Shown in pieces: positions 54,394-63,226 of a DNA stretch of 64,000 nt. The translations under genes were made by a program, and so were the position numbers. Origin of the DNA: Candidatus Rickettsiella isopodorum (GTDB lineage Bacteria > Pseudomonadota > Gammaproteobacteria > Diplorickettsiales > Diplorickettsiaceae); contig NZ_LUKY01000029.1 of assembly GCF_001881495.1 (NCBI RefSeq), positions 23,814 through 87,813 on the forward strand, in the 5' to 3' direction. The notes under the pieces were generated by a model, which saw nothing but the letters and a program-made list of their open reading frames with translations, ran no database searches and was not told the origin of the DNA. The first letter of the stretch is position 1; each line of letters opens with the position of its first letter.

Positions 54394-55550
54394 CGACGTT
54401 TAACTTGCCTGACCTAGGTGAAGGCTTGCCGGATGCTGAAATTCGAGAATGGTACGTCCAGCTAAATGACGTTATTAAAGTGGATCAGCCTATGGTGGCG
54501 ATGGAAACCGCAAAAGCATTGGTGGATATTCCTGCGCCTTTTAGTGGGAAAGTAACTAAAATTTACGGGAAAAAGGGTGATATCATTAAAACGGGCCAGC
54601 CTTTAATTGATATCGAAGGGGAAAATCCAATAAAGAAAACCACTGATCAAGCCACAGTCGTGGGTAATTTGCAATTAGGTGATACTATTATTGAAGAATC
54701 TCCGCTAGGAGTCCAACCTAAGCAACAATCCATGCCGCATCAGAATGGGATTAAAGCAACGCCGGCGATTCGTGCATTAGCAAAAAAGTTTCAAATTAAC
54801 TTAAATGATTGTAGAGGAACAGGTCCTGATGGACAAATTCTCATCGCTGATATTGAAAAAATGATGCAGAAAAAGTCCAGTAAAGAGTCTGCATCACCAT
54901 CAAATTTTTTATCTACAGCAGGTTATGAACCTTTACGCGGCGTTCGCCGTGCAATGGCAATCGCAATGCAACAATCACAGCTATCTATCGTGCCAGTAAC
55001 TCTGGTTGACGATGCGGATATTCATGCTTGGCCAGAAAAAACAGATATTACTTTACGTCTCATTCGTGCCGTTATGGCGGCTTGTCAGCGCGAACCAAAA
55101 CTTAATGCTTGGTTTAATGAGTCACAATTGGCGTTATGTCAACATAGTCAGATTGATTTAGGTATAGCGATGGATGCACCCGAAGGTTTATTTGTTCCGG
55201 TGTTAAAAAATATTGCTCAAGAAAGTGCAGTCAATTTAAGGAAAGCCATCGATAAATTTAAAATAGAAGTAAAAAATCGTAGTGTTTCACCAGAAGATTT
55301 AGTAGGAGCGACTTTTGTCTTATCTAATGTAGGGGTTTTTGCGGGTCGTTATGCTACACCTATCATTATTCCGCCTATGGTTGCCATTTTAGCTATTGGA
55401 CGAATTCATGAAAAAGTTGTTTCCGAACAAGGGAAAATCAGTGTGCATAAACAATTGCCTTTATCTTTAACCGTGGATCATCGTGTTATCACCGGCGGTG
55501 AAGCGGCACGATTTTTATCGGCTTTAATGATTGATTTACAAGCAGCGTGA
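54390..55550 (+). CDS. pdhC: 2-oxoacid dehydrogenase E2 (dihydrolipoyl acyltransferase)
   Basis: Core acyltransferase of the complex, passing the acyl group from lipoate to CoA. One lipoyl domain (1-80) has the lipoylated K42 in METAKALVDIPAP; a peripheral-subunit-binding domain lies at about 122-158 (KATPAIRALAKKF to DGQILIADIEKMM), and the catalytic domain follows. The active site reads DHRVITGGEAARF: H364 is kept but the usual Asp of HRxxDG is Thr368. This TGGEAARF variant also occurs, from memory, in a subgroup of proteobacterial E2 enzymes. No E3 (lipoamide dehydrogenase) gene is in the cluster. The start overlaps the E1 beta stop. Confidence 0.94.
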   Translation: MTTFNLPDLGEGLPDAEIREWYVQLNDVIKVDQPMVAMETAKALVDIPAPFSGKVTKIYGKKGDIIKTGQPLIDIEGENPIKKTTDQATVVGNLQLGDTIIEESPLGVQPKQQSMPHQNGIKATPAIRALAKKFQINLNDCRGTGPDGQILIADIEKMMQKKSSKESASPSNFLSTAGYEPLRGVRRAMAIAMQQSQLSIVPVTLVDDADIHAWPEKTDITLRLIRAVMAACQREPKLNAWFNESQLALCQHSQIDLGIAMDAPEGLFVPVLKNIAQESAVNLRKAIDKFKIEVKNRSVSPEDLVGATFVLSNVGVFAGRYATPIIIPPMVAILAIGRIHEKVVSEQGKISVHKQLPLSLTVDHRVITGGEAARFLSALMIDLQAA

Positions 55551-55558
55551 TGTAAATA

Positions 55559-56362
55559 ATGTCATCTTTACCTGCACGTAAACGCTTCGGCCAACATTTC
55601 CTGCATGAAAGTTTTATTATTGATAAAATCGTGCAAGCGATTTCACCTAAAAAAAACGATCATATGATTGAGATTGGGCCAGGTTTGGGTGCGCTAACTG
55701 AACGATTATTACCTCATCTTAAAAATTTAGCCGTGATAGAGCTAGATAGAGACCTCATTCCTTTATTAGAAGAAAAGTGTGCAGTGCTTGGAAAGTTAAC
55801 TGTTTATCAAGGAGATGTTTTAAAAATTGATTTTCATACCTTGAGTAAGACTAAGCAGATTTGGCGTTTAGTGGGGAATCTTCCTTACAATATTTCGACA
55901 CCTTTATTGTTTCATTGTCTTGAGCAAGCCAACATTATTCAAGATATGCATTTTATGTTACAGAAGGAAGTAGTCGATAGGATAAGCGCACATCCAGGGC
56001 AAACCAGTTATGGTCGTTTAAGCGTGATGATTCAATATTATTGTCAAGTAGAAAAATTATTTAATGTGAAGCCAGGTGCTTTTCAACCACCCCCAAAAGT
56101 AGATTCGGCAGTGATTCGACTTATTCCTTATAAAGTATTACCTCATAAAGCCAATGCCCCCTTACTATTTGCTGAAATAGTCAAAAATGCATTTAATCAT
56201 CGACGAAAAATGCTACGTAATAATTTAGCGCACTGGTTAAAAGAGCAAGAATTTTCACAGCTGAAAATTAATTCGACGTGGAGACCAGAACAACTGACTA
56301 TTAGTGATTATGTTAAATTAGCTAATTTTGTGGCTGAAAGAAATGAGTTAAAAAAAAATTAG
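55559..56362 (+). CDS. rsmA: 16S rRNA dimethyladenosine methyltransferase
   Basis: Dimethylates two adjacent adenines near the 3' end of 16S rRNA during 30S assembly. The N-terminus ARKRFGQHFLHESFIIDKIV, SAM motif MIEIGPGLGALTERLL, the catalytic NLPYNIS, MLQKEVVDRI, and FQPPPKVDSAVIRL with NAFNHRRKMLRNNL are all diagnostic. The 267 residues are normal. It starts 8 bases after the E2 stop, so it probably rides on that transcript. Confidence 0.97.
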   Translation: MSSLPARKRFGQHFLHESFIIDKIVQAISPKKNDHMIEIGPGLGALTERLLPHLKNLAVIELDRDLIPLLEEKCAVLGKLTVYQGDVLKIDFHTLSKTKQIWRLVGNLPYNISTPLLFHCLEQANIIQDMHFMLQKEVVDRISAHPGQTSYGRLSVMIQYYCQVEKLFNVKPGAFQPPPKVDSAVIRLIPYKVLPHKANAPLLFAEIVKNAFNHRRKMLRNNLAHWLKEQEFSQLKINSTWRPEQLTISDYVKLANFVAERNELKKN

Positions 56363-56371
56363 CTAACCACA

Positions 56372-56399
56372 ATCCCACTTCAATAAATTGATGTGGGAT
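56372..56399. terminator. Long hairpin between convergent rsmA and csbD
   Basis: A 13-position stem ATCCCACTTCAAT / ATTGATGTGGGAT with one T-T mismatch and a 2-base loop, 9 bases after the rsmA stop and 41 bases beyond the csbD stop. No T-run follows directly on the plus strand; on the minus strand a T-run comes about 15 bases later. Probably a shared bidirectional terminator or 3' stabiliser. Confidence 0.5.
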
Positions 56400-56439
56400 G
56401 ATGATTAGATTAAGAATTTACTGGTTTTAAATGAAAAGT

Positions 56440-56649
56440 TTAATGATGGTCTTTGTGTTTGTTAAAAAATTCATGAAGTTCTTTCTCCGCTTGTTCCTTG
56501 CCAATACCATACCGTTCTTGAATTTTTCCGACTAATTTTTCTTTATCACCATGTAATTGTTCCCAATCATCATCGGTTAATTTAGCCCACTTTTCACGAA
56601 GCTTACCTTTTATTTGATTCCATTTTCCCTTTAGCTCTTCTGGATTCAT
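56440..56649 (-). CDS. CsbD/YjbJ-like stress protein
   Basis: 69 residues, highly charged, matching the CsbD family across its length: NPEELKGKWNQIKGKLREKWAKLTDDDWEQLHGDKEKLVGKIQERYG is the diagnostic core. Members are abundant, general-stress-induced small proteins without a known activity. The ribosome site is excellent (AAGGAGG before the ATG), suggesting strong expression. A TATAAT with a conserved upstream block lies 27 bases before the start. A His-rich end (HKDHH) is also seen. Confidence 0.92.
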   Translation of the reverse strand: MNPEELKGKWNQIKGKLREKWAKLTDDDWEQLHGDKEKLVGKIQERYGIGKEQAEKELHEFFNKHKDHH

Positions 56650-56675
56650 ATCTTCCTCCTTAAACTGAGATGAAA

Positions 56676-56705
56676 ATTATATTCTTTGCACTTGAGTTTT
56701 TTTTC
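56676..56705 (-). promoter_or_regulatory. Promoter of csbD with conserved upstream block (copy 2)
   Basis: TATAAT (56676-56681) read on the minus strand, preceded after 6 bases by ACTCAAGTGC and then an A-run. Transcription would begin about 20 bases before the csbD start. No TTGACA-like -35 is present at the usual distance; the conserved block takes its place. Copy 1 is at 40753-40783. Confidence 0.6.
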
Positions 56706-56867
56706 TGTGTGTATATTAAAAAACTATTTCCGTTAATTTTTATCTCATCCAGTATAGCTTAAGTTCAAAGACATTCAAGTTGGCGAATGTCGATTCATTT
56801 TATTCTAAATCCATCATAACGATATTTGTACACTGCCGCTTCATCAATAGGATGGATTTAATTCAAT

Positions 56868-57623
56868 TTATGCGTTTTTCTTTACTTCAATAAGATGAAT
56901 AGTAAATACGAGTGTTTGATTAGGCCCAATCGCTTTATCAACACCATGCTCTCCATAAGCAAGTTGTGGTGGAATAACGACTTGGTAGGTTGCCCCTGGT
57001 TTCATGATCTTTAAAATTTCTATCCAACCAGGAATCACATTATTTAGAGGAAAAGTTACCGGTTCTTTTGATTTTTCAAAAACGGTACCATTAATATAGC
57101 TTCCGGTGTATTCAACTTTAACCATAGAAGTATCAGTTGGGCTTTCACCGCTGCCAGGTTGTAGTATTTTATATTGAATTCCACTTTTGGTAGTGATAAC
57201 ACCGGGTTTTGTTTTGTTAACCGCTAAAAAGGAATCACCTTGTTCTTTATTTTTGAGACTAATGCCTTTAAATTCAGCTTGTTTTTTGTTAATCAATTCT
57301 TGTTGAAAGTTTTTCAAAATATCCGCCATTTGTGCTTGGGTTAATAAAAGTTTTCCGTGAGCGCCATCGGCCAATCCTTTTTCTAACGCAACTGGATCGA
57401 CATCAATGCCTTGCTCTTTAAAATTTTCAGCCAAATCAGCGCCAATACTATAGCTTATTTGACCTTTGATCGTCTTTAGTAAAGGAGAGTTAGTGACTAT
57501 TTTGGGGAAAGTAACGGTGGGTTTAAGTTGATTAACCGTAACTGGAGGGGTACTCTGTGCAGCCAGTACGTTTGAGCTGATGAGTAAACTAGCCAGGGCA
57601 GTCAATACAGGTAATCTTGTCAT
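56868..57623 (-). CDS. mip: Mip-like FKBP-type peptidyl-prolyl isomerase
   Basis: Secreted or periplasmic prolyl isomerase. Signal peptide of about 21 residues (ending VLAAQS), an N-terminal helical dimerisation domain (about 50-130, with ISYSIGADLAENFKEQGIDVDPVALEKGLADG), then an FKBP domain (about 145-249): VKVEYTGSYINGTVFEKS, NVIPGWIEILKIMKPGATYQVVIPPQLAYG and LVFTIHLIEV. The FKBP pocket has FE instead of the common FD in this strand. Mip proteins promote intracellular infection in Legionella and have a Coxiella counterpart, so this is a likely host-interaction factor. An AGAGGAAAT ribosome site precedes the ATG. Divergent from mnmG. Confidence 0.94.
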   Translation of the reverse strand: MTRLPVLTALASLLISSNVLAAQSTPPVTVNQLKPTVTFPKIVTNSPLLKTIKGQISYSIGADLAENFKEQGIDVDPVALEKGLADGAHGKLLLTQAQMADILKNFQQELINKKQAEFKGISLKNKEQGDSFLAVNKTKPGVITTKSGIQYKILQPGSGESPTDTSMVKVEYTGSYINGTVFEKSKEPVTFPLNNVIPGWIEILKIMKPGATYQVVIPPQLAYGEHGVDKAIGPNQTLVFTIHLIEVKKNA

Positions 57624-57715
57624 TGGATTTCCTCTTGAGAGACGGTATTAAAAACCGATAGTTTGCCCTAACTTTCGTTAGAAAACTATAGTTAATTAAC
57701 AAAAATTTTAAAATT

Positions 57716-59581
57716 ATGCCATTTTCAACAGAATATGATGTCATTATAGTCGGTGGAGGTCATGCCGGCACCGAAGCGGCTTTAGCGGCTGCGCGCGTAG
57801 GCGCGTCGACTTTATTATTGACACATAACATTGAAACCTTAGGGCAACTTTCTTGTAATCCCTCGATAGGGGGGATTGGAAAAAGCCATTTAGTGAAAGA
57901 GATTGATGCTTTAGGTGGCATTATGGCTTATGCGGCTGATCGGGCAGGAATACAATGGCGTACACTGAATGCCAGTAAAGGTCCTGCAGTACGCGCAACA
58001 AGAGCACAGATGGATCGGTGTTTATATAAACAAGCGATTCGTAACGCTTTGGAGAATCAAGCTAATTTATTTATTTTTCAACAGAGTGTTGATGATGTAA
58101 TCCTTCAGTCTAATCGCATCGTCGGTGTGATGACGCAAATGGGATTGCGTTTTTATGCAAAGACTGTCGTGCTGACAGCCGGTACATTTTTAGCTGGAAA
58201 AATTCACATCGGTTTGCAGCAAGCTCAAGGAGGGCGTGCCGGTGACCCAGCCTCTAATTCTTTAGCTGAAAAACTGCGTCAATTACCTTTTCGGATTAAG
58301 CGATTAAAAACTGGAACGCCTCCGCGTTTAGATGGTCGTACGATTAATTGTGAAATTTTATTAGAGCAGCCGAGTGATAATCCTTTGCCGGTATTTTCGT
58401 ATTTAGGAAAAGTAGTACAACATCCTGCGCAAATAAGTTGTTTTATTACTTATACCAATGAAAAAACTCATGCAATAATTCGTTCAGGTTTAGATCGTTC
58501 CCCTATTTATAGTGGCGTAATAGACGGTGTAGGTCCACGTTATTGCCCCTCTATAGAAGATAAAGTAGTGCGCTTTGCGGACAAATTATCCCATCAGATT
58601 TTTCTTGAACCTGAAGGTCTTAATACGCATGAAGTGTATCCAAATGGTATTTCGACCAGTTTGCCCTTTGATATACAATGTGACTTAATACATAGTATTA
58701 AGGGCTTAGAACAGGCACATATTACACGTCCAGGTTATGCCATCGAATATGACTTTTTTGATCCACGTGATCTTTTTCCATCTTTAGAGTCGAGATTACT
58801 GGAAAATTTATTTTTTGCGGGGCAGATCAATGGAACAACCGGGTATGAGGAAGCGGCTGCACAGGGACTTATTGCGGGTTTAAATGCCGCTTTAAAAGCG
58901 CAAGAAAAATCAACGTGGTGTCCTCGTCGCGATGAGGCTTATATTGGTGTATTAATTGATGATTTGATTACACAAGGAACACTTGAACCGTATCGGATGT
59001 TTACGAGTCGAGCTGAATATCGTTTACTGTTGCGCGAGGATAATGCCGACTTACGTTTAAGTGAGTCAGCCTATAAATTAGGACTAATCAATGAAACTCG
59101 TTGGAAATACATCAATGAGAAGCGCGCTACCTTAGAACAAGAACAACAACGATTAAAACAATTTTCGATTAAGCCCAATACGACTTTAAGTGCAGCAATA
59201 GAAGCACTTATAGGACAAGTTTTAACACGTGATTATCGAGTTTCTGAATTATTAACTCGGCCAGAATTAAATTATGCCGATTTAATGAAGGTTGAAGGTT
59301 TGGGTCCAGGAATTGCTGATCTAGCTATTTCAGAACAAATTGAGATTCAAGCGAAATACCAAGGTTATATTGATCGGCAATTAGTGGAAATTCAACGACA
59401 AGCACGTTATGAAAATATTACTTTACCCCTTACTTTGGATTATAACCGAGTTAAAGGTCTCTCTAATGAAGTGAGAGAAAAATTAATTCAGCACAAACCA
59501 TTAAATTTGGGACAAGCGTCACGTATTCCGGGTATTACTCCTGCGGCAATTTCCTTGTTGTTGGTCTACATAAAAAAGTAA
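57716..59581 (+). CDS. mnmG: tRNA uridine-34 carboxymethylaminomethyl enzyme, FAD subunit
   Basis: FAD- and NADH-dependent partner of MnmE; installs the 5-carboxymethylaminomethyl group on wobble U34. Motifs: [73 protein letters not shown] and [24 protein letters not shown]. The 621 residues are normal. In many genomes it sits at the replication origin, but here it is followed 15 bases later by mfd and no DnaA boxes are visible upstream. Confidence 0.97.
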   Translation: MPFSTEYDVIIVGGGHAGTEAALAAARVGASTLLLTHNIETLGQLSCNPSIGGIGKSHLVKEIDALGGIMAYAADRAGIQWRTLNASKGPAVRATRAQMDRCLYKQAIRNALENQANLFIFQQSVDDVILQSNRIVGVMTQMGLRFYAKTVVLTAGTFLAGKIHIGLQQAQGGRAGDPASNSLAEKLRQLPFRIKRLKTGTPPRLDGRTINCEILLEQPSDNPLPVFSYLGKVVQHPAQISCFITYTNEKTHAIIRSGLDRSPIYSGVIDGVGPRYCPSIEDKVVRFADKLSHQIFLEPEGLNTHEVYPNGISTSLPFDIQCDLIHSIKGLEQAHITRPGYAIEYDFFDPRDLFPSLESRLLENLFFAGQINGTTGYEEAAAQGLIAGLNAALKAQEKSTWCPRRDEAYIGVLIDDLITQGTLEPYRMFTSRAEYRLLLREDNADLRLSESAYKLGLINETRWKYINEKRATLEQEQQRLKQFSIKPNTTLSAAIEALIGQVLTRDYRVSELLTRPELNYADLMKVEGLGPGIADLAISEQIEIQAKYQGYIDRQLVEIQRQARYENITLPLTLDYNRVKGLSNEVREKLIQHKPLNLGQASRIPGITPAAISLLLVYIKK

Positions 59582-59596
59582 AATAAACTAAGCTTT

Positions 59597-62500
59597 ATGT
59601 CTATTTCTGAATTTTTAAATTTTTCCATTCCCACTGAGCCAAATCAGCGTTTACGCTTAAGTAATCTACAGCAAGATAGCCTTGCCTTAGCATTAAATCA
59701 GATAGCCGATAGTTATGAAGGCACAATTTTAATTGTTACACCGGATAACCTAATGGCAAATCGGCTAGAAGCGGCATTAAAGTTTTTTTCTCCGCAGTTA
59801 ACCGTCATAAACTTTCCTGACTGGGAAACATTGCCTTATGATCATTTTTCTCCCCATCAAGATATTATTTCGCAACGACTTTCGACCTTAGCTCAATTAT
59901 ATGATGTTAAGCGGGCTATATTGTTGGTCCCTATTACCACCTTAATGCAGCGTATTGCTCCGCTGAGTTATATCCAAGCGGCAAGCTTGAGTATGACTTG
60001 TGGTGAAAAAAGATCGATCGAGGAGTTGCGAAAAAATTTACAATTAGGAGGTTATCACGGTGTATCGCAAGTTTTAACCCGTGGCGAATTTGCTGTACGC
60101 GGATCCATTTTAGATATTTTTCCCATGGGTAGCGATTTACCTTTTCGTGTTGATTTTTCTGATGATGAAGTGGATAGTATTCGCCATTTTGATCCCGATA
60201 CACAGCGCTCTATAGGAAAAATAGAAAAAATAAATTTGCTTCCGGCACGTGAATTTCCTTTATCAGAATCTGCAATCAATTTTTTTCGCCAACAGTGGCG
60301 TGAAAATTTTGTCGGTAATCCTTTAAATTGCCCTTTGTATGAAGCTGTGAGCGAGGGACGTGCTCCAGCCGGAATAGAATATTATCTCCCATTATTTTTT
60401 CCGAAAACACAATTATTGATTGATTATTTGCCAAAGAAAGCTTTAATTTTACAAATTAATAATGCTCAGTTAGCAGCAGAAAATTTTTGGAAGGAAATTA
60501 ATGAACGTTATGAACAACTTAGACATGATATAGAGCGACCCATCTTAGCCCCCAAGCAACTTTATGTGGAAGTCGATACATTATTTACGCGATTAAAAGA
60601 ATTTCCAAGAATATTGTTACAACAAGCCCCTGCAGAGTCTGCTGATCCTTATCATTCGCTGGTTAAGAAATTTCCTAATTTAACGGTTGATCATAAGCTT
60701 GAACAACCGTTAGAACATTTAAATTTATTTCTAAATGAATTTTTAATGAATTTACAAGCGCGTGTTTTATTTTGTGTGGAAAGCGCAGGTCGTAGGGAAG
60801 TGTTGCTGGATTTACTCAATAAATTTTCTATACACGCTCATCGCTGTGAAACTTGGCAAGAATTTCTGCATGCTCCTGAACCTATTCATATCATTATTGC
60901 GCCATTAGAAGAAGGCTTCTATTTAGAGAACCCCCCTTTGGCATTAATTAGTGAAGCACAGTTATTTGGTAACCAGATTATTCAAAAACGTCAAACTAAA
61001 ACTAAAAGTGTAGATGCACGTACGATTATTCGAAATTTAGCGGAGTTAACCGAGGGTAATCCAGTTGTTCATATTGATCATGGCGTAGGACGTTATCGAG
61101 GTTTACAGCATTTAAAAATAGATGATCAGGAAAATGAATTTTTGATAGTCGAGTATGCTGCAAAAGCAAAATTATATGTTCCAGTTTCTTCGCTTAATTT
61201 AATTAGTCGTTACAGTGGGAATGATAGTGAGCATGCGCCTTTGCATCAATTAGGTTCTGACCAATGGGAAAAAACCAAGCGTAAAGCGGCAGAACAAATG
61301 CGGGATGTGGCCGCTGAATTGCTCGATATTTATGCCCAACGCGCTGTGCACAAGGGTTACGCTTTCCATCTGCCTGAGCATGATTATCAAGTATTTGCTG
61401 CACAATTTCCTTTTACAGAAACACAGGATCAAGAACAAGCTATCCAGCAAGTTATTAAGGATATGATTTCAGAACGCACCATGGATAGATTAATTTGTGG
61501 CGATGTTGGTTTTGGCAAAACAGAAGTTGCGATGCGTGCTGCATTTTTAGCGGTGCAATCCAATAAGCAAGTCGCCATACTTGTTCCAACCACCTTATTA
61601 GCCCAACAACATTATCAAAATTTTAGTGATCGTTTTGCTGAATGGCCTATACAGATTGAAATGATTTCACGTTTCCGAAGTGTTGCGTTACAGAAAAAAA
61701 TTCTAGAACGCTTGCAAATCGGGAAAATTGATATTTTGATAGGCACACACAAATTATTAAGTAAAGAGCTACAATTTCCTCGGTTGGGTTTATTGATCAT
61801 CGATGAAGAGCACCGCTTTGGGGTACAACAAAAGGAACGTTTAAAAGCATTACGTGCTGAAGTAGATATTTTAAGCTTAACTGCAACACCTATCCCACGT
61901 ACCTTAAATATGGCTTTATCCGGTTTACGTGAATTGTCTATTATTGCTACACCACCGGCACGACGGTTATCGATCAAAACCTTTGTACAAATGCGTAACA
62001 CCCGTTTGATTCGTGAAGCCATATTGCGTGAATTACTCCGTGGGGGCCAGGTTTATTTTTTACATAATCAAGTCGATAGCATTGAAAAAACGGCAAGAGA
62101 ATTAGAAACATTAGTACCAGAAGCACGTGTTCAGGTGGCCCATGGCCAATTACGTGAAACGCAACTCGAACGCGTGATGGCAGATTTTTATCATCAACGC
62201 TTTAATGTATTGGTTTGTACGACCATCATCGAAACCGGCATTGATGTGCCATCGGCTAATACTATTATTATTGATCGAGCGGATAAGTTTGGTTTAGCAC
62301 AGCTACATCAATTACGTGGCCGAGTGGGACGCTCTCATCATCAAGCTTATGCGTATTTAATGACACCTCCTAAAGAAATTATGACGGCTGATGCGATGAA
62401 ACGTTTAGAAGCCTTTACTTCTTTAGAAGATTTGGGCGCTGGTTTTACCTTAGCCATGCATGATTTAGAAATTCGAGGTGCGGGTGAAGTTTTAGGTGAA

Positions 62501-63046
62501 CAGCAGAGTGGTAATATGCAATCGATAGGATTTTCACTCTATATGGAATTACTCGAGCAAACGGTGGCTGTATTGAAATCGGGTAAAGAGCCCGCACTAA
62601 AACCGGTTAGTCATGCTGTCGAAATTGATTTGCAAATCTCCGCGTTGATCCCAGAAAACTACTTACCTGACGTACATACTCGTTTAGTGCTTTATAAGCG
62701 TATTGCCCATGCTAAAAATGAACAAGAATTAGAGCAATTACAGGTAGAGATGATCGATCGTTTTGGCTTATTGCCTCAGGCACTGAAAAATCTATTTCAA
62801 TTAAGCGAGTTGAAATTACTTGCGCAAAAAATTGGTATTACAAAGATTGTGTCTGGACCTCAGGGAGGTCGCATTGAATTCAATGAAAAGCCTAATATCA
62901 ATCCCACCGCTATCATTCAGTTGATTCAGAAAAATCCGGCATTGTATCAGCTTGACGGTCCTGCTCACTTACGCTTTAGCTTTGCACAACCCACACCTGA
63001 ATTAAGAATAAAAAATCTTTATAGCGTGTTACATAAATTTATTTGA
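59597..63046 (+). CDS. mfd: Transcription-repair coupling factor
   Basis: DNA translocase that removes RNA polymerase stalled at lesions and recruits UvrA. The 1149 residues are full length: a UvrB-like N-terminus (FPDWETLPYDHFSPHQDIISQRL), the RNA-polymerase-interaction domain starting near GNPVVHIDHGVGRYRGL, Walker A GDVGFGKTEVAMRAA (about 635), DEEHRFG (about 735), SLTATPIPRTLNMAL, GRVGRSHHQAYAYL, and the C-terminal autoinhibitory domain. It is probably co-transcribed with mnmG. Confidence 0.97.
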   Translation: MSISEFLNFSIPTEPNQRLRLSNLQQDSLALALNQIADSYEGTILIVTPDNLMANRLEAALKFFSPQLTVINFPDWETLPYDHFSPHQDIISQRLSTLAQLYDVKRAILLVPITTLMQRIAPLSYIQAASLSMTCGEKRSIEELRKNLQLGGYHGVSQVLTRGEFAVRGSILDIFPMGSDLPFRVDFSDDEVDSIRHFDPDTQRSIGKIEKINLLPAREFPLSESAINFFRQQWRENFVGNPLNCPLYEAVSEGRAPAGIEYYLPLFFPKTQLLIDYLPKKALILQINNAQLAAENFWKEINERYEQLRHDIERPILAPKQLYVEVDTLFTRLKEFPRILLQQAPAESADPYHSLVKKFPNLTVDHKLEQPLEHLNLFLNEFLMNLQARVLFCVESAGRREVLLDLLNKFSIHAHRCETWQEFLHAPEPIHIIIAPLEEGFYLENPPLALISEAQLFGNQIIQKRQTKTKSVDARTIIRNLAELTEGNPVVHIDHGVGRYRGLQHLKIDDQENEFLIVEYAAKAKLYVPVSSLNLISRYSGNDSEHAPLHQLGSDQWEKTKRKAAEQMRDVAAELLDIYAQRAVHKGYAFHLPEHDYQVFAAQFPFTETQDQEQAIQQVIKDMISERTMDRLICGDVGFGKTEVAMRAAFLAVQSNKQVAILVPTTLLAQQHYQNFSDRFAEWPIQIEMISRFRSVALQKKILERLQIGKIDILIGTHKLLSKELQFPRLGLLIIDEEHRFGVQQKERLKALRAEVDILSLTATPIPRTLNMALSGLRELSIIATPPARRLSIKTFVQMRNTRLIREAILRELLRGGQVYFLHNQVDSIEKTARELETLVPEARVQVAHGQLRETQLERVMADFYHQRFNVLVCTTIIETGIDVPSANTIIIDRADKFGLAQLHQLRGRVGRSHHQAYAYLMTPPKEIMTADAMKRLEAFTSLEDLGAGFTLAMHDLEIRGAGEVLGEQQSGNMQSIGFSLYMELLEQTVAVLKSGKEPALKPVSHAVEIDLQISALIPENYLPDVHTRLVLYKRIAHAKNEQELEQLQVEMIDRFGLLPQALKNLFQLSELKLLAQKIGITKIVSGPQGGRIEFNEKPNINPTAIIQLIQKNPALYQLDGPAHLRFSFAQPTPELRIKNLYSVLHKFI

Positions 63047-63163
63047 TATTCACGGTAATCTTTATAGGATTTATAAAATACTTTCTTTATTTATACTCAT
63101 GAATCATTTAAAATTATTAGGTTTATATTTTTTTTAAATAATTTAATTTTAAAACTTAGTGTC

Positions 63164-63192
63164 TTGAATGTTTTTATTACGAAAAGTATAAT
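63164..63192 (+). promoter_or_regulatory. Sigma70 promoter of the right-edge gene
   Basis: TTGAAT (63164-63169), a 17-base spacer, then a perfect TATAAT (63187-63192). Transcription would start about 28 bases before the ATG at 63227. Confidence 0.6.
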
Positions 63193-63226
63193 AGAAATTA
63201 AATAATTTAAATGTGATAAAAAAATT

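Noticed and set aside
57624..57715. Replication origin next to mnmG
   Set aside because: mnmG often flanks oriC, but the 92-base gap has no DnaA boxes and the following gene is mfd, not the usual mnmE/rsmG/par set.
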